Shown here: positions 1 to 5,436 of the stretch, in pieces
Numbering within the stretch: the first letter of the stretch is position 1
Layout of the letters: the number at the start of each line of letters is the position of its first letter
Source of the DNA: Paracoccaceae bacterium
Lineage (GTDB): Bacteria > Pseudomonadota > Alphaproteobacteria > Rhodobacterales > Rhodobacteraceae
NCBI GenBank assembly: GCA_023134935.1
Contig: JAGLUD010000163.1
Location: forward strand, 1-5,461
Length of the DNA stretch: 5,461 nt
Direction of reading: 5' to 3'
Program-made: the position numbers and the translations under genes
The notes under the pieces: generated by a model
What the model was told of the DNA's origin: nothing
The model's database searches: none
Seen by the model: only the letters and a program-made list of their open reading frames with translations

Positions 1-430
1 GCACACCCATGCCCGGAATACCGGTTAGGGAATTAACGCGTGGTGAATAAAGTTCACGCGAGTACTGCATCTGCGCATTGCGCACGCCAGCCTCGGCTTG
101 TGTGATTTGCGCCTGCGCCGCACGGCGTTGCGCTTGAATATCTTCGTCACTGATCGCAAGCAGCACCTGCCCTTCGGCAGCGCCGAAACCTTCCGCGCCA
201 GCCAGGAATATTACCCGACCGGGGATTTGTGCGTTCAGTGTAACTTCTTTGAATGGAACAACCGTTCCGCCAATCGTGGCATTTCCACCAATTTGCGAAG
301 TGGTTACAGGAACTGTTTGAAATTGTGCCACGGTTTGTGAATGCGAATCGCTCTGACCGTGTGAAACGGTCGGGGTGATCGCGAATACCGATATGCTTAT
401 GGCAGCTGCTAGGTGATGTAGTCCTGGCAT
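1..430 (-). CDS. RND efflux periplasmic adaptor (HlyD/MFP family), N-terminal part
   Basis: Partial gene: the first 143 codons are present and the rest lies beyond the left edge. The protein should be the periplasmic adaptor linking an inner-membrane RND pump to an outer-membrane channel. Residues 1-25 look like a signal peptide: a short N-terminus, a hydrophobic stretch AAAISISVFAITP, then a polar region from SHG. Residues about 50-95 match the first half of the lipoyl/barrel-sandwich domain, with a GTVVPFKEVTLNAQIPGRV motif followed by GQVLLAISDEDI. Residues 97-125 begin the alpha-helical hairpin, rich in Ala and Gln (QAQRRAAQAQITQAEAGVR). The visible end, about 136-143, turns into Gly/Pro/Met (GIPGMGV), which may be the start of a Met/Pro-rich insert. 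The ATG has a good Shine-Dalgarno (AGGGAGA) just upstream, and an in-frame TAA further upstream excludes an earlier start. Family assignment is firm; substrate is unknown. Confidence 0.88.
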   Translation of the reverse strand, partial: MPGLHHLAAAISISVFAITPTVSHGQSDSHSQTVAQFQTVPVTTSQIGGNATIGGTVVPFKEVTLNAQIPGRVIFLAGAEGFGAAEGQVLLAISDEDIQAQRRAAQAQITQAEAGVRNAQMQYSRELYSPRVNSLTGIPGMGV

Positions 431-477
431 GGTCTCTCCCTTGGTTTTATTATTAGTTTTTATTCCCTTAGTCGTTT

Positions 478-502
478 ACGTCGGCGATCGTTGCGTCGAC
501 GT
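478..502 (-). other. Possible hairpin in the adaptor mRNA leader
   Basis: ACGTCG (478-483) and CGACGT (497-502) form a 6-bp stem with a 13-nt loop. It lies in the predicted 5' untranslated region of the adaptor gene, which is about 120 nt long. There is no T-run after it on the minus strand, so it is not a clear terminator. Any role is unknown, and a stem this short may be chance. Confidence 0.2.
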
Positions 503-550
503 TGTATTGTTATTCGTAGCGCGTCTTTTCGGACATTATATTTCAATATG

Positions 551-588
551 CTTAAGTATGTATATTATAATATTCATATGTAAGTCAA
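551..588 (-). promoter_or_regulatory. Promoter of the adaptor gene overlapped by a 34-bp palindromic operator
   Basis: On the minus strand there is a -35 TTGACT (583-588), an 18-nt spacer, and a -10 TATACA (559-564), about 120 nt upstream of the adaptor ATG. The same DNA (551-584) is an imperfect 34-bp palindrome centred at 567/568. It has a perfect 12-bp core ATATTATAATAT (562-573) and arms CTTAAGTATGT and TCATATGTAAG that match at 8 of 11 positions. A two-fold operator lying over the -35/-10 interval is the typical arrangement for repression by a dimeric regulator such as TetR-family efflux repressors. The regulator class is inferred; no such repressor gene is visible here. Confidence 0.55.
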
Positions 589-663
589 TGCACATGATAT
601 TTACGTAGAATAGGAGGTACGCCGATTGGTCCGCCAAACGCGATTAATGCTGCAAAAACAGTC

Positions 664-1110
664 TTAAAACGGGAATGCGTTGCCCCACATGTAAGACATA
701 GGTTGCGTAAACGCATACGTTGCGCGCGCAATATCCTGAGTCATACGATCAACGCTATTGGTCATCCGAAGAATCGCATCGGTCATAGCTGGCACCGAGG
801 TAGCCATGATCTCGATATCATCTGTCATGCCGGAAATATTCTCATTCATGGCACTCATGTCTCCACTCATGCCATTAATGTTAACCCCCATCGATTCAAT
901 GGTCCCGGTCATGCCCTCGATATTGCTGCTCATATCGTGAATGTCGGCCGTCATTATTTGAAAGCTACTGTTCAAGTCGACCATCACGTCTGTCATCGTG
1001 AATACCTGCTGCGCCATGCCGTACATGACCCAAGTGAAGATCAACATAACGACAACGATTCCCAAGGTCGTTAATACCATAAAACGGTCGCTGTTTACGC
1101 GTCGATACAT
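664..1110 (-). CDS. Membrane-anchored methionine-heptad coiled-coil protein, unknown function
   Basis: 148 residues. After a short basic N-terminus (MYRRVNSDR) there is one hydrophobic membrane segment at about 11-31. The rest is a heptad array: Met occupies positions 53, 60, 67, 74, 81, 88, 95, 102, 109, 116 and 123 without a break. Four residues after each is Ile, Val or Met (57, 64, 71, 78, 85, 92, 99, 106, 113, 120, 127). This is an a/d coiled-coil pattern with Ile at a and Met at d, the exposed positions being Thr, Ser, Asp, Asn and Gly. There is no Cys or His. The C-terminus is aromatic (PMSYMWGNAFPF). The start is supported by GGGAGG (1118-1123) 7 nt upstream. By the positive-inside rule the coil probably lies in the periplasm, anchored in the inner membrane. 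I recognise no named family. It is encoded just upstream of the adaptor in the same direction, so a role with the efflux system or in the envelope is possible but unproven. Confidence 0.8.
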   Translation of the reverse strand: MYRRVNSDRFMVLTTLGIVVVMLIFTWVMYGMAQQVFTMTDVMVDLNSSFQIMTADIHDMSSNIEGMTGTIESMGVNINGMSGDMSAMNENISGMTDDIEIMATSVPAMTDAILRMTNSVDRMTQDIARATYAFTQPMSYMWGNAFPF

Positions 1111-1214
1111 CTGTCATCCTCCCAATGGCACAAGGCCGAAATTCATGTGCCACCCTGCCCAAGGCAGAAACTACCGTGGGCATGCGGAAGCCGAAGCCCC
1201 TACACATTCGCATA

Positions 1215-1243
1215 TCATTATATTATATTATGCTAATTGTTAA
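1215..1243 (-). promoter_or_regulatory. Putative promoter of the methionine-heptad gene
   Basis: On the minus strand, TTAACA (1238-1243) is followed after 17 nt by TAATGA (1215-1220). An overlapping TATAAT (1217-1222) is an alternative -10 at a short 15-nt spacing. The region is very AT-rich, and the start codon is about 100 nt downstream. The -35 hexamer and spacing equal those of the duplicated promoter at 1491-1519 and 5388-5416, but the surrounding sequence is not homologous. Confidence 0.45.
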
Positions 1244-1481
1244 GCCCCGTGCGACAAAGGCTGCTATTTAGGGTTGTAAACTTCATAGTTCCCGCGGCGG
1301 TAATCGGCTGCGCACCACAAACCAACGGTAATAAAATCTACGTTTGCGCCGAGTCATTCCTCGGTAAATTTCTGTTATTTCGCATTTTGTGGTAAGTTAA
1401 GCGCTAAAATAGACCCTGGTTACAAAAGATTTCAGTCACTACGCTCTAGATGAGGTTTGATAATGCGAATTATTGCTTGTG
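1244..1481. other. Intergenic region without a recognisable gene
   Basis: Left part of the spacer between the divergent methionine-heptad gene and the SARP regulator. I see no convincing coding frame. The only structure is a small hairpin, CCGAG (1349-1353) and CTCGG (1360-1364) with a 6-nt loop, followed by an AT-rich stretch. It is too weak to call a terminator and there is no plus-strand gene upstream of it to end. Confidence 0.4.
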
Positions 1482-1548
1482 TTATTGCCATTAACATACT
1501 GCAATCGTTCAATTAATGTTTTTATTACATTAGGAGCGTAGAACATTT
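1482..1548 (+). repeat. Inverted duplication of the integrase control region, left copy
   Basis: This block matches the reverse complement of 5360-5425. Three segments are identical: TTATTGCCATTAACAT (16 of 16), AATCGTTCAATTAATGT (17 of 17) and GGAGCGTAGAACATTT (16 of 16). They are separated by 5 and 12-13 variable bases. In the right copy the block ends at the start codon of the integrase; here it lies 67 bp upstream of the SARP regulator. The conserved parts coincide with the -35, the -10 and the ribosome-binding site. The homology stops abruptly at both ends. Confidence 0.9.
1491..1519 (+). promoter_or_regulatory. Putative promoter of the SARP regulator
   Basis: TTAACA (1491-1496), a 17-nt spacer, and TAATGT (1514-1519). 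Both hexamers lie inside the blocks shared with the integrase upstream region, where spacing is identical. The conservation of these two boxes, with divergence in the middle of the spacer and in the transcribed leader, is what a functional promoter would show. The start of transcription would fall near 1526. Confidence 0.5.
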
Positions 1549-1601
1549 TGACGGCAGCAACCCTAAATAATGCCGTGACAGTATCAACGTTTCGCCGTTA
1601 A
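1545..1601 (+). other. Possible 18-codon leader ORF before the regulator
   Basis: An AGGAG (1532-1536) sits 8 nt before an ATT codon (1545), with a TTG one codon later at 1548. The frame from either reads to a TAA at 1599-1601. The stop is 13 nt before the regulator's ATG, which has no Shine-Dalgarno of its own. Translation of the leader could therefore deliver ribosomes to the regulator. A 6-bp inverted repeat, ACGGCA (1551-1556) and TGCCGT (1571-1576), lies inside it and could fold as a hairpin. Start codon use is not proven; the frame may be a remnant of the duplicated integrase start. Confidence 0.3.
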
Positions 1602-1614
1602 CCTGTTTCCCGAT

Positions 1615-3774
1615 ATGACAAAAATAACACTAAAACCTGTTACACCTTCGTCATCCGATCTGCCTTCGGCAACGCTACATGTTCTCGGCGGGCTTTCTCT
1701 GCGCGATAACGATGACCAGCCAATAGAGTTGAAAGCCCGTAAGAGCAGGCAACTGTTGGCCTATCTCGCTATTCCATCAGATCAAACAAGATCACGCGAA
1801 CAACTTGCGGCCTTGCTCTGGAGTGACCGCCAAGAAGAACAGGCGCGGGGTAGCTTACGAACAGCGTTGTCTGGTATTCGCCGCGCCATAGGTGATGACG
1901 CTCTAATCGTCGAACATGATACGATCAGACTTCGTTCCGGTTATCTTGATACCGATTACGAAAACCTGAAAAGGCTGTCTACGAACGGCACCCATATTTT
2001 AAAGTTAGATGACTTCTACGCAGGAGAATTTCTATACGGTCAAGAACACGACAGCGAATTGTTTATCGACTGGCTACGTGGCCTACGAACCGAGTGCAGC
2101 GACGTTGCTCTAGAGATTCTTGAGAAGAATGCTGACAGGTTTTCGGAGAGTGGCGATAACGCTTCGGCCATCGGCTTGATGCGCGAGAGCCTTTCGCTTG
2201 AACCCCTAAAGGAACAAACACACCGCACAATCATGACGCTCTATGTGGCAAACGGTGAAAAAGCCATGGCCCTCGCCCAGTTCCGAACTTGTAAAGAAGT
2301 TCTGTTACATGAGTTGGATACTGGCCCCGATCCTGAGACACAGGCTCTGGCTGACAGCATTGCTTTAAGAGATGTAAGTGTATCAAAGGAACTACAGCAA
2401 CATTCTGCCCAGATCTCTGAGGAAACCGCATCACCCATATCTCTTGCAGTAAACCCAGATAAAAACGTGCCGTCGATTGCGGTCCTGCCTTTCGTCAATA
2501 TGAGTGGTGATGCGGAGCAAAGCTATTTTGCTGACGGTATCACAGAAGACATAATTATCGATCTGTCCGACGTCGAAGCACTGTCAGTTGCAGCTAAAAG
2601 CAGTAGTGAGATGTATCGCGGTACGGCGGTTTCACCAGCACGTATTTCCGAAGAATTAGGTGTGAAATATATATTGCAGGGAAGTGTCCGCAAGTCAGGC
2701 GAGAATGTTCGCATCGCGGCATTGCTGATAGATACGGCGAGCAATCGCCAAATATGGGCAGAGCGATACGACCGAACATTGGATAATATATTCCAACTAC
2801 AAAGTGAAATTTCGAACGAAATCGTCAACGCCCTCAAAATCAACCTGAAGTTAGTAGATGGCGATACTTCTGCGGTGCAATCCGCCACCAACGCGGAGGC
2901 ATATCAATACTATTTGCACGGGAAAAGTCTTCGTAAATCGGATGCATGTTCGAACACCGGACTGGCGACAACGTTATTTGAGCGCGCGATTTCAGTCGAC
3001 CCCAACTTCGTTCGAGCCTATGCCGAACTTGCCCGTTGCGAAGCCAGCCTCGCCAGTCAGCTAAACTTGTTTGGCAAAAAGCTAGAGGCCGCCCTTTCAA
3101 AAGCACAGGCACATTGTGACAAAGCTTTGCAAATCGACCCAACGTCCGTTGAAGCATATCTGGCGCAAGGTCAGATTTTCAGCACTGCTAAGGAGTTTAC
3201 AAGCGCAAAGAAAAGCTTTCGTAAAGCACTCACATTGAAGCCGAAATCTGCAGAAGCACTTTCCAGCCTTGGAAATTATTATTTTGCGGTCGAAGGAGAT
3301 ATTGAAAAGGCTTACACCTACGTCAAACAGGCTTATGCGATTGATCCTGATAAGTCATGCAGTGTGTTGGTGCTAACTTGCCTCAACGGTTTGAATGAAC
3401 CCGAAGAACTGCAATCCGCCGCAAGAGATGTGTTACTAAGACAAAAACGCCAAATCGGGCTGGACCCGTATAATTTCAGTGCTGTGCATCTGGTGGCCTA
3501 TGCCTCTTATCTTCTTGGTAACGTTGAAGAGGCAAAACACTGGACGAATATAGCGACCGCTTTCGATCTTGATCATCGCGTTTTGATTTATAACCTCGCC
3601 TGTTTGCACTCTCTGCTCGGATCAATTGACAACGCGCTTACTACGCTTGAGAGGTCACTGAAAATTGCCAGTAGCCCTGAAGAGGTTAATTACGCCAAGA
3701 ATGTGGACCCTGACCTAGAGCTATTGCGAAAAGACCCAAGATTTGAAGAGCTTTTCGCGCGTTATGAGAGTTGA
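1615..3774 (+). CDS. SARP/BTAD transcriptional regulator with TolB-like domain and TPR repeats
   Basis: 719 residues, cytoplasmic, no signal peptide or membrane segment. Residues about 21-108 form an OmpR/SARP-type winged helix (LHVLGGLSLR, KSRQLLAYLAI, REQLAALLWSDR, LRTALSGIRRAIG). Residues about 115-255 are the bacterial transcriptional activator domain (DFYAGEFL, EQTHRTIMTLYVANGEKAMAL). Residues 286-410 are a TolB-N/FlgO-like domain with the markers SIAVLPF, YFADGITEDII, YILQGSVRKSG and RQIWAERYDR. Residues about 425-685 are TPR repeats, clearest at 494-579, with a closing DPRFEELFAR. Unlike AfsR there is no ATPase domain between the activator part and the TPRs. Such fusions are common in Alphaproteobacteria as presumed sensors/regulators, but the ligand is unknown. 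ATG 1615 is the only plausible start: an in-frame TGA lies upstream at 1576-1578 and no ATG or GTG lies between. No Shine-Dalgarno is visible. Targets are unknown; the divergent heptad gene and nearby adaptor are candidates. Confidence 0.92.
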   Translation: MTKITLKPVTPSSSDLPSATLHVLGGLSLRDNDDQPIELKARKSRQLLAYLAIPSDQTRSREQLAALLWSDRQEEQARGSLRTALSGIRRAIGDDALIVEHDTIRLRSGYLDTDYENLKRLSTNGTHILKLDDFYAGEFLYGQEHDSELFIDWLRGLRTECSDVALEILEKNADRFSESGDNASAIGLMRESLSLEPLKEQTHRTIMTLYVANGEKAMALAQFRTCKEVLLHELDTGPDPETQALADSIALRDVSVSKELQQHSAQISEETASPISLAVNPDKNVPSIAVLPFVNMSGDAEQSYFADGITEDIIIDLSDVEALSVAAKSSSEMYRGTAVSPARISEELGVKYILQGSVRKSGENVRIAALLIDTASNRQIWAERYDRTLDNIFQLQSEISNEIVNALKINLKLVDGDTSAVQSATNAEAYQYYLHGKSLRKSDACSNTGLATTLFERAISVDPNFVRAYAELARCEASLASQLNLFGKKLEAALSKAQAHCDKALQIDPTSVEAYLAQGQIFSTAKEFTSAKKSFRKALTLKPKSAEALSSLGNYYFAVEGDIEKAYTYVKQAYAIDPDKSCSVLVLTCLNGLNEPEELQSAARDVLLRQKRQIGLDPYNFSAVHLVAYASYLLGNVEEAKHWTNIATAFDLDHRVLIYNLACLHSLLGSIDNALTTLERSLKIASSPEEVNYAKNVDPDLELLRKDPRFEELFARYES

Positions 3775-3796
3775 GCGTTAGTCAAACCTGACGATA

Positions 3797-3997
3797 TCAA
3801 TACCAAACTCGGCTAACGTCACGTTGTGCTTGAGCCAAAGTTGCGTCGGTAGCTGTGTGGTGGCTGTAGAGGCTCTTTAGCTCTTTACGTTCAGCGCGGT
3901 AATCATTGATGCGAGCCAATACAGCGGCTCCAAATGTTTTGATGCTGCCTAGTTTAATTGTGTTTGTTTCGCAGGTGTCGATTGCTGAAAAAGTCAT
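3797..3997 (-). CDS. Small basic protein of unknown function
   Basis: 66 residues, convergent with the SARP regulator with a 22-bp gap. The start is well supported by AGGAG (4005-4009) 7 nt upstream of the ATG. There is no signal peptide and no strong membrane segment. Residues 20-42 (TFGAAVLARINDYRAERKEL) look like an amphipathic basic helix and the tail (QRDVSRVWY) is polar with a final aromatic pair. Size and the Arg-rich helix faintly recall DUF1127/YjiS-like small proteins of Alphaproteobacteria, but the LxDIGL motif of that family is absent, so I do not assign it. A CtrA-like site about 100 nt upstream of the start suggests regulated expression. Confidence 0.65.
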   Translation of the reverse strand: MTFSAIDTCETNTIKLGSIKTFGAAVLARINDYRAERKELKSLYSHHTATDATLAQAQRDVSRVWY

Positions 3998-4011
3998 TAT
4001 GTTTCTCCTTG

Positions 4012-4038
4012 GTTGGTATTCGTTTCGTTAGAACCAAC
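4012..4038 (-). other. Possible leader hairpin of the small basic gene
   Basis: GTTGGT (4012-4017) and ACCAAC (4033-4038) can pair as a 6-bp stem with a 15-nt loop, placed immediately upstream of the Shine-Dalgarno of the 66-residue gene. The GTTGGTT heptamer occurs a further time upstream on the minus strand, at about 4088-4094. It could be an operator or a leader structure. Evidence is limited to the repeats themselves. Confidence 0.25.
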
Positions 4039-4094
4039 ATGGCGGGTGTGCGTTAAAGCGATGCAAAACTTTTGGGTAGCCTGCAATAAACCAA

Positions 4095-4113
4095 CGTTAA
4101 AAGTTCGTTAAAA
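4095..4113 (-). promoter_or_regulatory. CtrA-like site (TTAA-N7-TTAA) with 11-bp direct repeat
   Basis: TTAA (4097-4100), seven bases, TTAA (4108-4111). This fits the CtrA consensus TTAA-N7-TTAA(C) of Alphaproteobacteria when read on the minus strand as TTAACGAACTTTTAAC. The same DNA is an exact 8-bp direct repeat, CGTTAAAA at 4095-4102 and 4106-4113. The period of 11 bp would place both halves on one face of the helix, an arrangement also used by PhoB-type response regulators. It lies about 100 nt upstream of the 66-residue gene and is the likely control site of that gene. No clear -10 can be named. Confidence 0.45.
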
Positions 4114-4180
4114 TCGGTTATTTCGGATCTTTAGTGAAATTATTTGAGTCTATTGCTTCCCCAATTTACAATTTTACAAC

Positions 4181-4195
4181 TTAGGCTATGCCTAA
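4181..4195 (-). terminator. Hairpin just after the integrase stop, possible weak terminator
   Basis: TTAGGC (4181-4186) and GCCTAA (4190-4195) form a perfect 6-bp stem with a 3-nt loop. It begins 5 nt after the integrase stop codon on the minus strand. The downstream sequence is AT-rich (GTTGTAAAATTG) but has no run of T, so termination would be inefficient. The position right behind the gene is the main argument. Confidence 0.4.
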
Positions 4196-4200
4196 CTCAG

Positions 4201-5363
4201 CTAATTCACAGCCTGTTCAAGCCAACGATGCAGGATGCTTAGACTATATCCGGTCCCGTAGGATTGACCGACACTGGCGGCTGAACTCCACCCTCCTATT
4301 TGATCAGCAACCTAGGCTGGCATTCAACGTTCCTTAACCGATCACGCATAGAATGTCGGAACCCATGCATGGTGCCATGACTGCGCACGTATTGCTTCAA
4401 CCACTTGTTTAGCGTCGCCGATGCTGTCCCTGCATTTGTTGTGGGCGTCCGATTGTAACGGGGAAAGGCAAGTCCTCTATCACCAGCGTCGAGTATAATA
4501 CGTTGTGCCGCCCATATCGATGATCCCAGCAATGGGACATCGCGTTCACTACCCTTGCTCTTCAGACGCCGCCACGGATGTGGCTGAACTCGAACAAAGG
4601 GAAACTTCTCATCCAGTATATGAAAATCTCCAATGCCAAGCCCCGCCGCTTCAGCCAGCCGCAGTCCGGTGTCAGCCACAAGAGCGATGAGCCAACGAAT
4701 GTCGTCGTCTGTTTGGTGACAAGCCTTTTGGATCGCGCGTATGTCAGGCACCTATATAGGTAGACGAGCGATGACACCCGCCTTGCTATCAAAATAAACA
4801 TCCAAAAACGGATTAACTAATGCAACACCACTTTCATTGACGGCAAAAGTAATGATCGACTTGATAGTGCAAAATACACGAGAGACACTGCCACCGTTCA
4901 TACCGCGCTGGATGAGAGCGTCGCGAAATGCCGTTGCATCTGACTTGGTGTATTCGAGTAGGCGTTTATTTCCACTCGCACTAATAAAGTACCGACAAGC
5001 CCGCTCTGCTGCCGAACTAAATGTCTTCGGTCGATTGTGACCTTTAAGCTTTATATAAATTTTCATCGCATCGGATAGCTTAGGTCCGAGGTCTGCCACA
5101 ACAGGTTTTGCTATTTTGCTTCTAGAAGGATCAGACACTGCCAAATGCTGTTTAGGCACATGGGCGTTTTGCTGGCGTATATTCAACCAATAGTCGCCTA
5201 GTTGTGCTGCTGCCGAGAGAGCACGGTTAGTAGCAACCCTGACGGATTTGGTCCGAAGAGAATACGATATCCTCTTCGAGCTATAATGATGATGAAGGTC
5301 GGCAGGGATTCGACGGATGAAGTAGTAATATCCGTCCTTTTTGAAGGAAAAAGGGACTGAAAT
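4201..5363 (-). pseudogene. Degenerate tyrosine-recombinase integrase
   Basis: Reads as one 388-codon phage-type integrase if three defects are bridged. The N-terminus (SVPFSFKKDGYYYFIRRIPADL) is the arm-type domain seen in DUF6538-like alphaproteobacterial integrases. A SAM-like core-binding domain follows at about codons 80-190. The catalytic domain from codon 205 has Arg (235, DTGLRLAEAAGL), the hairpin Lys (about 268-270, RLKSKGSERDVPL) and HxxR (333/336, MHGFRHSMRDRL). After the shift come the DQIGGW box and the catalytic Tyr in GQSYGTGY. Defects: the start codon position is ATT (5361-5363), preceded by GGAG at 8 nt; codon 204 is TAG (4752-4754), in frame with both halves; and one base is missing between TGC (4320-4322) and GAT (4303-4305), giving a premature TAG at 4296-4298. 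The true stop is TAG 4201-4203. It begins 73 bp from a tRNA 3' end, as for island integrases. Bridged, it keeps every catalytic residue, so decay looks recent. Confidence 0.9.
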
Positions 5364-5425
5364 GTTCTACGCTCCAACAATGAATTTACATTAATTGAAC
5401 GATTTCCGCATGTTAATGGCAATAA
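5360..5425 (-). repeat. Inverted duplication of the integrase control region, right copy
   Basis: Partner of 1482-1548, on the opposite strand. It fills most of the space between the tRNA 3' end and the integrase and ends at the first bases of the integrase reading frame. Three perfectly matching blocks of 16, 17 and 16 bases carry the -35, the -10 with part of the spacer, and the Shine-Dalgarno plus ATT codon. Since it is in its expected place in front of an integrase, this copy is probably the source and the left one the derivative. Confidence 0.9.
5388..5416 (-). promoter_or_regulatory. Putative integrase promoter
   Basis: TTAACA (5411-5416), 17-nt spacer, TAATGT (5388-5393) on the minus strand, about 25 nt upstream of the integrase ATT codon. 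The elements and spacing are identical to those before the SARP regulator. The -10 is weak by sigma-70 standards, so an activator or another sigma factor is possible. Confidence 0.5.
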
Positions 5426-5436
5426 TGGGCTTGAGG

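Noticed and set aside
98..340. 80-codon plus-strand frame across the adaptor gene
   Set aside because: The minus frame has a clear HlyD-type sequence and signal peptide; this frame is its shadow.
612..660. Strong AGGAGGT on the plus strand followed by a TTG and 13 codons
   Set aside because: Very short frame running into the 3' end of an antisense gene; probably chance.
585..662. Minus-strand frame after the heptad gene, one base out of register, reading TVFAALIAFGGPIGVPP
   Set aside because: It looks protein-like and would extend the heptad protein by a frameshift, but the in-frame aromatic C-terminus looks natural and 26 codons are too few to judge. Kept only as a note.
703..1074. 123-codon plus-strand frame opposite the methionine-heptad gene
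   Set aside because: Its His-rich, periodic sequence is the antisense reading of repeated ATG codons; the minus strand has the Shine-Dalgarno, membrane segment and regular heptads.
965..1243. Other frames of about 80 codons overlapping the heptad gene (965-1213 minus, 998-1243 plus)
   Set aside because: No ribosome-binding site, low-complexity or unstructured translations, and full overlap with a better gene.
1265..1569. 12-bp inverted repeat, TATTTAGGGTTG at 1265-1276 and CAACCCTAAATA at 1558-1569
   Set aside because: One or two matches of this length are expected by chance in a window of this size, and it is not linked to any element.
2040..3157. Several minus-strand frames of 60-120 codons opposite the SARP regulator, and a 68-codon plus frame inside it
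   Set aside because: All lie within a complete, domain-rich gene and show no family features or ribosome-binding sites.
3775..3830. Possible bidirectional terminator between the convergent regulator and small gene
   Set aside because: Only 4-6 bp stems with long loops and no T-run are present; not strong enough to annotate.
4505..5040. Plus-strand frames and a shifted minus frame (4562-4801) over the integrase
   Set aside because: They overlap recognisable integrase motifs read in another frame.
5198..5422. 74-codon minus-strand frame between the tRNA and the integrase
   Set aside because: The neighbouring frame encodes the integrase N-terminal domain and continues in register into the core-binding domain; this one is a shadow that also crosses the promoter block.
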